Source of the DNA: JBALVT01 sp047612385
GTDB lineage: Bacteria; Pseudomonadota; Gammaproteobacteria; Pseudomonadales; Halieaceae
NCBI GenBank assembly: GCA_047612385.1
Contig: JBLGAR010000042.1
Span: forward strand, 1-33,744
Direction: 5' to 3'
DNA: 33,744 bases
Shown piece by piece: positions 24,660 through 32,738 of the stretch. The number at the start of each line of letters is the position of its first letter. Within the stretch, counting starts at the first letter, position 1. The position numbers and the translations under genes are program-made. The notes under the pieces were generated by a model. That model saw only the letters and a list, made by a program, of their open reading frames with translations, was not told the DNA's origin and ran no database searches.

Positions 24660-25883
24660 ATGCGAGGGGGTCAGTCTTTATCAAATCTGCTTACACCAAC
24701 GTTTTTGGTGTTCTGTCTGGTTTGTTCTGGATTCTTGTTTGCTGAAACCGGCGATGGAACACCGACGCAGGTATCATCTCAAGGCGCCCTGGGGGCTGGG
24801 CCTACCATCGGCGAATCACCGGAAAGCTCTGAAGAATTGACCAGTGAGGGTGTCGCCAAAAACAGTGACGGACTCACCACGGAGCAAGTCGAAGAGGCTC
24901 TGGGTCGTACTCAAGATGCCCAGGGCAACTGGGTTGACAGCAGTCATCAGTACATCGGCGCCAAGGCCGACGACCTAGCCATTTACCTCGATCGCTTTTT
25001 TGGCACTCCTCTTGATGACCTTGAATCGGCCGACAGTACGGTTCGGTTTGTGACCCGATTTGACTGGGATCAGGACGACGGTTCCGATGCCAGTATCCGT
25101 CTTCGCGGAAAGGTCGACCTGCCTCGCGTGAGCGAACGGCTATCTCTTGTGTTTGATGGCGAGGATGGGGACTCAGAACAGCAGTTTGGTGAAGATAGAG
25201 ACCAGGACAACGAGGTCGGGCTGCAGCTCAACGCCGCTGACGGAAGGCACTCTCGATTTGATTTAACCTTGAAGTTGAGCTCTGGTCCTAACTTGAAGCC
25301 CGGGGTGCGCTATCGGTTTAAGGAGGATCTGTCGGACTGGGGACGGTTCCGATATACCGCCCGGGTTGATTACAGTGATAGTCGTCGTTTTCGTCATCGC
25401 CATGCAGTTGAGTTAGATTATCTAACGGGCGAATCATCTCTGTTGCGCTGGGCCAATAAAATCGAGCAGAGCGAGCGTAGCGAGGGGGTCGAGTGGTCCA
25501 GTCTGCTTTCCTGGCGCTATGGTTATAATATCGATTCAGCGATGGCCGTTATCGCCGGCGTCGTGGGTAAAACTGAGCCGGATATCCCGGATTTTATCCG
25601 CGAAGATCCCCCGTATATCGGGCGTCCGCCCAAGCAAGATCCTCTGTTAACCAATTATGTTGCAGCTTTGCGTTTTAGAAACCGAATCTACAAAGATTGG
25701 CTATACGTTGAGATTGAACCTGGGTATACGCGAAGGCAGCGGCATCAATTCGAAGATCGCCACGGTGTTTTCTTTGCTCGTATCAACTTTGAAATTTTGT
25801 TTAACCGCGGGCGTGAGCAAGAAAAAAAATCCCAGAAAAATACTGAGGTTCCCCAATCCACGCCTGCCGGAAATAATATCTAG
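24660..25883 (+). CDS. Secreted, probably outer-membrane beta-barrel protein of unknown function
   Basis: A 407-residue exported protein I cannot name. The ATG at 24660 has AGGGGG at 24645-24650 and starts a good signal peptide (cleavage likely after FLFA, before ETGDG); an ATG at 24621 would add 13 residues. The mature N-terminus is acidic and low in complexity (about 35-100). After that come alternating polar/hydrophobic strands rich in Arg and Asp, such as VRFVTRFDWDQDD, SIRLRGKVDLP and VFFARINFEILFNRG, as in outer-membrane barrels. It ends in a Lys/Asn/Pro-rich tail. It follows the parvulin and HupE genes on the same strand, so the three may work together at the envelope. A periplasmic beta protein is the alternative. 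Confidence 0.7.
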   Translation: MRGGQSLSNLLTPTFLVFCLVCSGFLFAETGDGTPTQVSSQGALGAGPTIGESPESSEELTSEGVAKNSDGLTTEQVEEALGRTQDAQGNWVDSSHQYIGAKADDLAIYLDRFFGTPLDDLESADSTVRFVTRFDWDQDDGSDASIRLRGKVDLPRVSERLSLVFDGEDGDSEQQFGEDRDQDNEVGLQLNAADGRHSRFDLTLKLSSGPNLKPGVRYRFKEDLSDWGRFRYTARVDYSDSRRFRHRHAVELDYLTGESSLLRWANKIEQSERSEGVEWSSLLSWRYGYNIDSAMAVIAGVVGKTEPDIPDFIREDPPYIGRPPKQDPLLTNYVAALRFRNRIYKDWLYVEIEPGYTRRQRHQFEDRHGVFFARINFEILFNRGREQEKKSQKNTEVPQSTPAGNNI

Positions 25884-25887
25884 CGGT

Positions 25888-26667
25888 TCAGGGGTTTCCT
25901 GGCCATTTTTCCATAGGGATAAGCGGGTGTAGCGACAGTTGTACCCCTTCACTTACGTTGTCTTCGCTTTCAAGTATGTTGCGCCGTCTAATATAGCGCC
26001 CGCTGGAGGAGCGGCTGTCGATGGCGTCAGTGGCATCCAGTCCACCTCGACTCAAAAACACGCGTTCCAAATCCATATTGTAGATACTCACTTGCAATGA
26101 AGCGGCCGCGGCCTGGGTGTTCCAGTCAAAATCGGAGGACACTCCATTACCTGGGCCTTGCAGGGAGGGCTTTCGCGTGACGCCATCCCAGCGAGCCAAA
26201 TGCTTAAGGCCGCCGGAAAAGGCGATCTCTATTTCAACCAGATCTGTAAATACGAAGGCATCAAGATTAGATTTTTTTCTCAATTGGTCCCGCACACTGA
26301 TCATGATTTGCGAGAAAGTCTTCATGTTCACTTTTCCAGTGGTGGGGTCAATCGGATTGCCAAAGGCTCGAACGGCGGTGTTCCAGTGCTGCTTGAATAA
26401 CCGCTGCGGGAGAACCTTATAGCCATTTTCTTTTAGGTATTTACCGACATAACCGTCGATTCTTACCGCCTCTTTTTCCAAATAACTACGAGACGGTATA
26501 CCCAGGTTGACATGAGGAATGACCACCGTTTTGATCTGCTTGGCGTCGATCAACTCCTGATTCAGTTCAAAGGGAAATACTGAAGGGTTATATGTCGGAG
26601 TACTGCTGCAAGCAGTGAGCACCATAGAGGTAGCCGCGATGATAGCGAGGCGAGTAAAAATACGCAT
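25888..26667 (-). CDS. Predicted lipoprotein of unknown function
   Basis: A 259-residue lipoprotein. The signal peptide MRIFTRLAIIAATSMVLTAC ends in the lipobox LTAC with Cys20, followed by SSTPTYN. Residue +2 is Ser, which in E. coli rules permits transport to the outer membrane. The mature part has mixed alpha/beta content (IKTVVIPHVNLG, YVGKYLKENGYKVLP, LDAFVFTDLVEIEIAF), a pattern reminiscent of periplasmic lipoproteins with a nucleotide-free CsgG/LpoB-like core, but I recognise no family. It converges with the barrel-like gene, with only 4 bases between the two stops. It diverges from the hydrolase gene with 64 bases between starts. Confidence 0.75.
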   Translation of the reverse strand: MRIFTRLAIIAATSMVLTACSSTPTYNPSVFPFELNQELIDAKQIKTVVIPHVNLGIPSRSYLEKEAVRIDGYVGKYLKENGYKVLPQRLFKQHWNTAVRAFGNPIDPTTGKVNMKTFSQIMISVRDQLRKKSNLDAFVFTDLVEIEIAFSGGLKHLARWDGVTRKPSLQGPGNGVSSDFDWNTQAAAASLQVSIYNMDLERVFLSRGGLDATDAIDSRSSSGRYIRRRNILESEDNVSEGVQLSLHPLIPMEKWPGNP

Positions 26668-26731
26668 GATTGTTTCCGATCCGTTATAGTGCTCACCACC
26701 TTAACAAAAACTGCTTGATGACACAGCGTTC

Positions 26732-27502
26732 ATGTCCGTAAAAATTAAATCAACGGTGGCGGGTATAGGTCCCGACGTGGTGCTGATCCACGGTTTGTTT
26801 GGAATGGGCAGCAATCTTGGAGCGCTGTCTAGATCTCTGCAAGATCGCTACCGGGTCCACAGTGTTGATCTCCCAAACCACGGCCGCTCAGACTGGTTGT
26901 GCCCCGCAGATATCCCCTCAATGGCAGCTGCTTTACTGGCTTGGATGGATCGGGAGGGGCTGGAGAATGTCGCCCTGATAGGGCACTCCCTGGGTGGAAA
27001 GGTGGCGATGGAGCTCACGCTGCGAAACCCGCAGCGAGTCAATGCACTGGTGGTGGCAGATATCGCACCGGTCGCGTATTCGGCGAGCCATCAACACGAA
27101 TTTGCCGCGTTGACGGCTGTTGCAGAAGCCCGGTGCCACTCTCGGGCAGATGCACAGCGGATCATGGAAGAACACCTTGATCAAGAGATGGTGATTCAGT
27201 TCCTGCTAACAAATCTTAGCCGGGATGATGATGGCTGCTATCAGTGGCGGTTTAATTTGGAGGGAATCATGGGCGGGTACGACGAGATACGGGCAGCTAT
27301 TAAGCCATCGAAGCCATTTTTATCTCCTGTCCTATTCATAAAAGGCGGGGATTCGAACTATATTCGCGAACAACACCGATCTGACATACTCCGCTTGTTT
27401 CCAGCGGCCGTGTTAAAAATTATGCCAGGCTGCGGACACTGGCTACACGTCCAGGAACCGCGGTTATTCAACAGCATGGTGGGGCGATACCTCGATGCTT
27501 GA
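26732..27502 (+). CDS. Alpha/beta hydrolase, YbfF-like esterase
   Basis: A 256-residue alpha/beta hydrolase. The nucleophile elbow is GHSLGG with Ser86, the oxyanion strand is LIHGLFGMGSNLG, an acid is likely in IKGGDSNYI, and the catalytic His is His236 (MPGCGHWLH). DLPNHGRSD is the usual HGxS loop of the family. The layout resembles E. coli YbfF, an esterase acting on acyl-CoA or short esters; the substrate here is unknown. No signal peptide is present. It starts a + strand run with a thioesterase and a DUF3301 gene (gaps of 63 and 15 bases), which may be an operon. Confidence 0.88.
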   Translation: MSVKIKSTVAGIGPDVVLIHGLFGMGSNLGALSRSLQDRYRVHSVDLPNHGRSDWLCPADIPSMAAALLAWMDREGLENVALIGHSLGGKVAMELTLRNPQRVNALVVADIAPVAYSASHQHEFAALTAVAEARCHSRADAQRIMEEHLDQEMVIQFLLTNLSRDDDGCYQWRFNLEGIMGGYDEIRAAIKPSKPFLSPVLFIKGGDSNYIREQHRSDILRLFPAAVLKIMPGCGHWLHVQEPRLFNSMVGRYLDA

Positions 27503-27565
27503 CAGGGGCGCACGTTGGGCCAAGTATGTGCCCTGTAATTATTGGGGCGAAAGAGTTCGATACCT

Positions 27566-27982
27566 ATGACTGATCACATTGATATTCCCGAAGGCTATAA
27601 ACATTACAAAGGCGCTAGTCCGGCAGAGGATAACGTCGGCCCGTTTTACTACCGCAAGCAAGACGACGTTCTGCTCATGGGAATGCGCGCTGCAGACAAG
27701 CATGCCAATGGCAGAGGCACCGTTCACGGGGGTGTATTGCTGTGCTATGCCGATTACGCGGCAACTATGTTGGCTTTGAACGGTGTGAAAGAGAGCTGTG
27801 TGACAATCAGTCTCACCAGCGATTTTCTTGCAGCGGCAAACCTGGGGGATTGGATCGAGTGCTCGGGTGAGGTGGTAAAACGCACCGGCAGCCTCACCTT
27901 CATTCGCGGTCAGCTTTACGTTGGCGACAACACCGTGTTGAGCTTCCAATCTGTTCTGCGCAGATTATCGAAGAGCAAGTAG
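27566..27982 (+). CDS. Hotdog-fold acyl-CoA thioesterase (PaaI/4HBT type)
   Basis: A 138-residue hotdog-fold thioesterase. The motif GRGTVHGGVLLCYADYAA (about residues 49-66) is the PaaI-type active-site region, with HGG and an acidic residue on the central helix. The following strands SLTSDFLAAANLGDWIECSGEVVKRTGSLTFIRGQLY are typical. I chose ATG 27566 (MTDHIDIPEG), preceded by AAAGAG, over a TTG at 27542. It would hydrolyse an acyl- or aryl-CoA ester to free acid and CoA, and its neighbour, the alpha/beta hydrolase, is also a hydrolase. The substrate cannot be read from the sequence. Confidence 0.88.
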   Translation: MTDHIDIPEGYKHYKGASPAEDNVGPFYYRKQDDVLLMGMRAADKHANGRGTVHGGVLLCYADYAATMLALNGVKESCVTISLTSDFLAAANLGDWIECSGEVVKRTGSLTFIRGQLYVGDNTVLSFQSVLRRLSKSK

Positions 27983-27997
27983 CGGGAGTTTTTATTG

Positions 27998-28324
27998 ATG
28001 TACTTTACTCTCGGCGAGGTCTCGGCGGTGTTTGCTTTCGGTGCTGCTTGCCTGTTCTTTCTCTCATCCATAAGAGTGCGCGAAATTGCGGTGAGCGCGG
28101 TTCTAAACGCCAGTAAACGGGATGATTTCCAGCTGTTGGATCAAAGCGTGCACATACAGAAGCTCTCTATGAGCCGCGATGATCGCGGTAGCTGGTGTCT
28201 GTGGCGTCAGTACCGCTTTGACTACAGTTATGATGGTGCCGAGCGCAGGCAGGGTTATGTGATTATGATTGGAAAGAAAATGCAGGCGCTGGTGGTGAGT
28301 GAGAGCGACCACACCCTGCATTAG
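27998..28324 (+). CDS. DUF3301 family membrane-anchored protein
   Basis: A 108-residue protein with one N-terminal hydrophobic segment (about residues 5-25, LGEVSAVFAFGAACLFFLSS) and a small soluble domain matching what I know as DUF3301. Typical parts are RVREIAVSAV, LDQSVHIQKLSMSRD, WRQYRFDYSYDG and RRQGYVIMIG. The ATG at 27998 follows GGGAG; a TTG sits just before it. The function of DUF3301 is unknown. It lies 15 bases after the thioesterase gene and ends 33 bases from the converging aldehyde dehydrogenase gene. Confidence 0.82.
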   Translation: MYFTLGEVSAVFAFGAACLFFLSSIRVREIAVSAVLNASKRDDFQLLDQSVHIQKLSMSRDDRGSWCLWRQYRFDYSYDGAERRQGYVIMIGKKMQALVVSESDHTLH

Positions 28325-28357
28325 AGTGCGTCTGCGCCCAACTAGAACCCCGTATCA

Positions 28358-29806
28358 TTATTTCTTGATCTGCGAATTCAGCATATTGGCGATTTTTTCG
28401 CCGTAAGGTGGGAGGGTGCCCGCCAGTTTCGCCAAATCCACAAAGCCCTGCTTGTACACTGAGCGGGCATGGCTGAAGGTTCGAAAGCCATCATAGCCTC
28501 TGTAATTGCCCATTCCGCTGTGACCGACACCTCCAAAAGGCATATCGTCACAGGCAACATGCATAGTAACTGCGTTTAACGAAACACCTCCGGAAATGGT
28601 TTCGCTCAGTACTTTTTGCTGCTCTTCCTTGTCGGTACCAAAATGGTACAGGGCCAGCGGCCGCTCGCGCTGGTTGATGAACGCTATAACTTCGTCCAAG
28701 TCCTTATAGGGTTTGATGTTGAGAACCGCCCCAAAAATTTCGTCCTGCATGCACGCCAGAGAATCATCGGGGTCGACGATAAGGTGCAGTGGGATTTTGT
28801 GAACTTCACGGGAAGACCAGTCTTCACATTGAGGACTTAGCTGAACGACTCGAGCGCCTTTGCTTTTGGCTTCGTCGATATAGCCTTTAACCCGGTCGAA
28901 ATGCCTTTCATTAATACAGGCAACAAAGTCCGGATTAGCCTGCACCGTCGGGTACTGTTCCCGAATGACATGCTTGCATTGCTGTATAAAAGCTTCGACG
29001 CGGCTCTGGGGTACAAAGCAGTAATCTGGGCTGATACACAGCTGTCCGCCGTTCATCGCTTTACCGGTGATGATTCGCTCAGCCGCCAGATCGATATCGA
29101 AGCTGTCGCTGACAATGACGGGGGATTTACCGCCCAGTTCCAGCGTAACCGGTACCATGTTTTCTGCAGCGGCGCGCATCACCAACTTACCAATCGTGCC
29201 AGCTCCTGTGAAAATCAGGTGGTCGAGGGGGAGGGCACTAAAGGCTGCGCCCACTTCCGGACCGCCAGTCAGCACAGTCACTTCTGATTCTTCGAAATAC
29301 TGTGAGAATAAAGTCTTCATTATTTCTGCTGTATTGGGCGTAAATTCGGAGGGCTTGATCATGGCACGATTGCCCGCTCCCAGGACATCGGCCAGGGGGC
29401 TGAAGATCATATTCACCGGGACGTTCCAGGGCGTCATAATTCCGACAACGCCTTTGGGCTGATAGTGAACGTGAGCTTTAGCACCGAACAAACCCATTGG
29501 CACCGGGGTGGATCTTCTCTGGGGCTTCATCCATTTTTTGATGTTCTTCTTGACGAATTTAAGGCTGCCCACAGAGTTCATGATGTCGGTCATTTGAGTG
29601 ACGTACTTGGAACGACAGCCAAAGTCTTTGTCCACCGCTTCGCAAATGGAGTCCTGGTTATCTACTAATAGGGCAATACATCTATCGATGCGATCGATGC
29701 GGGTCTCGAGGGCCACGGGGCCTTCGCGGCGAAAGGCGCTGCGCTGATTATTCAGTACCGCCAGCAAGTCGGCGGAGGCAGAGCCCTTGGGTGTTGGTGC
29801 GTTCAT
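28358..29806 (-). CDS. Aldehyde dehydrogenase, coniferyl aldehyde dehydrogenase (CalB) type
   Basis: An NAD(P)-dependent aldehyde dehydrogenase of 482 residues. The catalytic Cys257 is in GGQLCISPDY and the general base Glu223 in TLELGGKSP; TPWNVP and KPSEFTP mark the cofactor site, and MPFGGVGHSGMGNYRG marks the C-terminus. The GG-QLC-SPDY context and short length fit the coniferyl aldehyde dehydrogenase/class 3 group, which oxidises aromatic or fatty aldehydes to acids. A GGAGA ribosome site precedes the ATG. It is 21 bases downstream of the GMC alcohol dehydrogenase, so the pair probably converts an alcohol to the acid via the aldehyde. The acid could feed the acyl-CoA synthetase elsewhere, which is inference only. 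Confidence 0.92.
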   Translation of the reverse strand: MNAPTPKGSASADLLAVLNNQRSAFRREGPVALETRIDRIDRCIALLVDNQDSICEAVDKDFGCRSKYVTQMTDIMNSVGSLKFVKKNIKKWMKPQRRSTPVPMGLFGAKAHVHYQPKGVVGIMTPWNVPVNMIFSPLADVLGAGNRAMIKPSEFTPNTAEIMKTLFSQYFEESEVTVLTGGPEVGAAFSALPLDHLIFTGAGTIGKLVMRAAAENMVPVTLELGGKSPVIVSDSFDIDLAAERIITGKAMNGGQLCISPDYCFVPQSRVEAFIQQCKHVIREQYPTVQANPDFVACINERHFDRVKGYIDEAKSKGARVVQLSPQCEDWSSREVHKIPLHLIVDPDDSLACMQDEIFGAVLNIKPYKDLDEVIAFINQRERPLALYHFGTDKEEQQKVLSETISGGVSLNAVTMHVACDDMPFGGVGHSGMGNYRGYDGFRTFSHARSVYKQGFVDLAKLAGTLPPYGEKIANMLNSQIKK

Positions 29807-29827
29807 GCTTGTCTCCAGTTCAGTTTT

Positions 29828-31531
29828 TTAGTTGGCGGCGTTAGTGGGTGCAGTGGTGGCTGCGGAATTGCGATGCTGCTCTAGCCCTAAGGGCAAGGTG
29901 ATATGCACTCCGGCGTCTTCAAGCAGCATATCGGCACACTTCTCAGCGATCATCACGGACGGAGCATTGGTGTTGCCGGAAGTGATGGTTGGCATGATAG
30001 AGGCATCTGCCACCCGCAGAGACTTGATACCATGTACACGCAGGCGTGCGTCCACAACGGCCATATTGTCATTGCCCATCTTGCAAGTGCCCACCGGATG
30101 ATAAACGGATTCTGCTTCGTTGCGGATAAACTCGAGTATGTCCTCGTCAGACTGCACAGCACTTCCGGGTCTAAACTCATTGCCTCGGTAGCTATCCAGA
30201 GCCGGAGCCCTGTAAATTTCCCGGACTCTTCGCACGGCGGCGACCATTGCGCTGCGATCACCCTCGGTCGACAAGTACATCGCTCTAATGTTCGGGTAAA
30301 TCTCAGGGTCGGTAGAGCGTATATGCACACTGCCGCGACTCTCCGGGCGCAAGTGACAGACGGTTGCGGTAGTGCCAGGTGCTGTTTTCAAGTTGCCTTT
30401 GCTATCTGACTCGCTGGCTGCGGGGGCGAAATGAATTTGAGCGTCGGGCGTGCTTTCTTTGTCGCTGCTGCGGAAAAAGACTCCGGCTTGCGCCGCCGGA
30501 TGCGTAAGTAATCCGCTGCGGCCGAAAAAGAATTTGATAATATTCTTCAACATCGATATCGGTTTAGTCTCTTCGTAGAACGTGGTGACATTCTGTAAGC
30601 CCTGTTGGATGTTAATGGTGAGGTGATCCTGAAGGTTCTCTCCCACGCCGGGTAAATCCTTATGCATTTTGATACCCAGTGGTTCTAATTGTTTGCTGTT
30701 TCCTACGCCGGAAAGTTCGAGCAACTGTGGCGAGTTGATTACACCGCCACACAGTATGACTTCTGCCTTGGCGTAAGCACTTTTGGGCTCTTTCGTTTTC
30801 CCTTTTTTACAGGTGTATTCAACTCCAGTAGCGCATCCGTCTTCTATTAATACCCGGTTAACCAGTGCGTTGGTTTCTAATGTCAGGTTAGGCCGTTGTT
30901 CGCACTGGGCCAAATAGGTGCGTGCGGTACTCTGCCGCAGACCGTTGCGGATATTTAACTGGTAGTAACCTGCGCCTTCCTGAGTGGCGCCATTAAAGTC
31001 CTCATTAAAGTCTAAGCCGGTTTGCACGCTCGCTTGAATGAATAAGCCGGCCAGCTCCAGCTTGTCTTCTTTGGCGATTTCTTGTACCCAAAGCGGTCCC
31101 CCGTGGCCATGAAAGCTATTCGCGCCCTCGGCTTTGTGCTCAGAGCGTTTGAAGTAGGGGAGTACCTCTTCGTAGGACCAGCCTTCGTTACCCAAAGAAC
31201 TCCAGTGGTCGTAATCTTCTCGCTGACCTCTGATATAGACCATTCCATTAATAGAGCTGGTGCCGCCGAGCACTTTACCTCTGGGCCAGGACAATTTACG
31301 ACCATTCATGTTCGGCTCGGGGTCTGTCTCATAGCACCAGCCAATTGATTCACTCTTCATTGTGAAGGCAAACCCTAGCGGAATATGAATCATCGGGTTG
31401 TAATCCCGAGGGCCGGCTTCCAAAAGCAAAACCTTGCGGCTTGCTTCCCGCGAGAGGCGATACGCAAGCGCGCAGCCAGCGGAACCTGCCCCGACAATAA
31501 TGTAATCGTAGTGTTGATGGGCTTCGGGCAT
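29828..31531 (-). CDS. GMC-family FAD-dependent alcohol dehydrogenase
   Basis: A 567-residue GMC oxidoreductase of the choline dehydrogenase/AlkJ group. The FAD-binding dinucleotide fold is DYIIVGAGSAGCALA (Gly14-Gly19), GMC signature 1 is in RGKVLGGTSSINGMVYIRG, and signature 2 is in GGVINSPQLLELSGVG. The C-terminal catalytic His is in VYHPVGTCKMG, followed by TSGNTNAPSVMIAEK. The ATG at 31531 has a strong AGGAGAG site. Such enzymes oxidise primary alcohols to aldehydes and pass electrons to the respiratory chain. It leads a two-gene operon with the aldehyde dehydrogenase and diverges from a TetR gene. The alcohol is unknown; aliphatic, terpenoid and aryl alcohols are all possible. Confidence 0.93.
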   Translation of the reverse strand: MPEAHQHYDYIIVGAGSAGCALAYRLSREASRKVLLLEAGPRDYNPMIHIPLGFAFTMKSESIGWCYETDPEPNMNGRKLSWPRGKVLGGTSSINGMVYIRGQREDYDHWSSLGNEGWSYEEVLPYFKRSEHKAEGANSFHGHGGPLWVQEIAKEDKLELAGLFIQASVQTGLDFNEDFNGATQEGAGYYQLNIRNGLRQSTARTYLAQCEQRPNLTLETNALVNRVLIEDGCATGVEYTCKKGKTKEPKSAYAKAEVILCGGVINSPQLLELSGVGNSKQLEPLGIKMHKDLPGVGENLQDHLTINIQQGLQNVTTFYEETKPISMLKNIIKFFFGRSGLLTHPAAQAGVFFRSSDKESTPDAQIHFAPAASESDSKGNLKTAPGTTATVCHLRPESRGSVHIRSTDPEIYPNIRAMYLSTEGDRSAMVAAVRRVREIYRAPALDSYRGNEFRPGSAVQSDEDILEFIRNEAESVYHPVGTCKMGNDNMAVVDARLRVHGIKSLRVADASIMPTITSGNTNAPSVMIAEKCADMLLEDAGVHITLPLGLEQHRNSAATTAPTNAAN

Positions 31532-31594
31532 TTCTCGCTCTCCTACTGGATTCGCTTAGCAATGCCCACTTTAGGGCTCGCGAAAGGATTTGCA

Positions 31595-31637
31595 TTAGAC
31601 AAATAAACAAAAAACGATTATTGTTTAATTGTACTAA
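31595..31637. promoter_or_regulatory. Near-palindrome in the GMC/TetR divergent gap (candidate TetR operator)
   Basis: TTAGACAAATAAAC (31595-31608) and GTTTAATTGTACTAA (31623-31637) form a long imperfect inverted repeat; the arms match apart from one extra base and one mismatch. It is centred in the AT-rich region between the divergent starts at 31531 and 31653, where both promoters should lie. A further ACTAAT copy at 31649-31654 overlaps the TetR start. Binding by the adjacent TetR protein is inference. Confidence 0.45.
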
Positions 31638-31652
31638 TCGGTCAATAGACTA

Positions 31653-32261
31653 ATGACAGCAATCGAGCAAAAGCAGTTTAACCTCGTAGACTATGACGAC
31701 CCCATGGTCGAACGTATCCTCAATGCGGCTGAGCAATGTATTCACCGCTACGGTATACGGAGAACCGCCATGGGCGAAGTCGCTCGCGTGGGCAAACTGT
31801 CCCGGGGGTCTATCTACCGGCATTTTGGAGACAAAGAAGCCTTAATGGAGGGGGTTTTTCGGCGCAGACAGCTCAGCTTTCTTAACCGCACAGAAGCAGC
31901 GCTGGAAAAAGAGTCTAGTTTGGTGAATAAAGTGACGCTCTCAGTGGTCCAGGGTAGAGAAGATATGCAGCAGGGCATTTTCGCTGCCTTGGCAGAGACG
32001 GAACCTGAAACCGTTGCGATGATGATGGCAGATAGCCGATTTTTCGCTCGGAGTATCGAATTTTGGCCACCTCACCTCCGCATGGCCCAAGATTCTGGTG
32101 AAATCAGTGACTCGGTAGACATAGCCTTCGCGACAGATTTTATTATGCGGCTTGCTGTGTCTTTGGTCATGCACCCGAAGCTTGGGGCGAAACTGGACAC
32201 CCAGAAACAAATTCGAAACTATTTGCAGCGAGCCATCACTTCTGGGCTCGGAAATAGTTGA
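31653..32261 (+). CDS. TetR-family transcriptional regulator
   Basis: A 202-residue TetR repressor. The N-terminal DNA-binding domain (about residues 18-65) has the helix-turn-helix MGEVARVGKLSRGSIYRHFGDKEALM, a classical TetR pattern. The C-terminal ligand domain is helical and does not reveal the ligand. It is transcribed divergently from the GMC alcohol dehydrogenase, with 121 bases between starts and a long inverted repeat between them. It therefore probably controls the alcohol/aldehyde dehydrogenase operon and itself, perhaps in response to the substrate. Start ATG 31653 is the first in-frame ATG after the gap. Confidence 0.92.
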   Translation: MTAIEQKQFNLVDYDDPMVERILNAAEQCIHRYGIRRTAMGEVARVGKLSRGSIYRHFGDKEALMEGVFRRRQLSFLNRTEAALEKESSLVNKVTLSVVQGREDMQQGIFAALAETEPETVAMMMADSRFFARSIEFWPPHLRMAQDSGEISDSVDIAFATDFIMRLAVSLVMHPKLGAKLDTQKQIRNYLQRAITSGLGNS

Positions 32262-32738
32262 AGTTCGACGCCGAATATGATGCCCGTAAGCGCTGCTCAA
32301 ATATTCAGTCACTGTGAAAAAGTTTTACCAATATTGATTGGGAGCAGATCATTTCTTTCCACAGAATCTGTGGATAAGTCAGTGAATAAATTGTTTAAGT
32401 GGGGCCTCACACTAGAGCTTATCTACACCGACACAGATTGGTCAAAAATCGTACAATAACATATTCTACAATAAAAACAAGTAGTTACAGCTGCTAGTTA
32501 ATGCTTTAATTCTAAAGAGCAGGCTAAAGTCACCTTTATTACAATACTGTCACGTGATGTGCATAACATTTCGAGTGTTGCTACGTAAAGTAACTTGGTA
32601 CTGGATAGGGGAACATACGCGCCGGTGAGTTTGAAACCGGAAAAAAACCAAATTCTGCAACTCCTATTTCTATAGAGTTTCCGTAATCGTCAAGCTTTTT
32701 AACGAGTGTTACCATCTTATTTTTGACCACACTTTGTC
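32262..32738. other. Gene-free convergent gap, AT-rich, with DnaA-box-like sites
   Basis: No convincing gene is found in these 477 bases between the ends of the TetR and queD genes. The only open frame, 32277-32459 (60 residues), has no ribosome site or family resemblance. The stretch 32440-32500 is AT-rich. Three DnaA-box-like 9-mers lie at 32369, 32419 and 32558. A short hairpin at 32622-32640 is followed by an A-tract, the wrong context for a + strand terminator. Confidence 0.6.
32358..32566. promoter_or_regulatory. Cluster of DnaA-box-like sequences
   Basis: TGTGGATAA at 32369-32377 is an exact complement of the TTATCCACA box, and it lies in a perfect inverted repeat TCCACAG (32358-32364) / CTGTGGA (32368-32374). 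TTATCTACA (32419-32427) and TGTGCATAA (32558-32566) each differ from the consensus by one base. Three sites in about 200 bases next to AT-rich DNA may be a DnaA-binding or titration site, but chance is not excluded. Confidence 0.3.

Noticed and set aside
32277..32459. Small open frame of 60 residues in the convergent gap
   Set aside because: It has no ribosome binding site, no family resemblance and AT-rich composition unlike neighbouring genes.
32622..32647. Hairpin CCGGT/ACCGG with a following A-tract
   Set aside because: For a + strand terminator a T-tract is needed. On the minus strand the T-tract precedes the stem, so it fits neither direction.
32262..32738. Chromosomal origin of replication
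   Set aside because: There are only three DnaA-box-like sites and few GATC sites, and none of the usual neighbours (dnaA, dnaN, mnmG, rpmH) is present.
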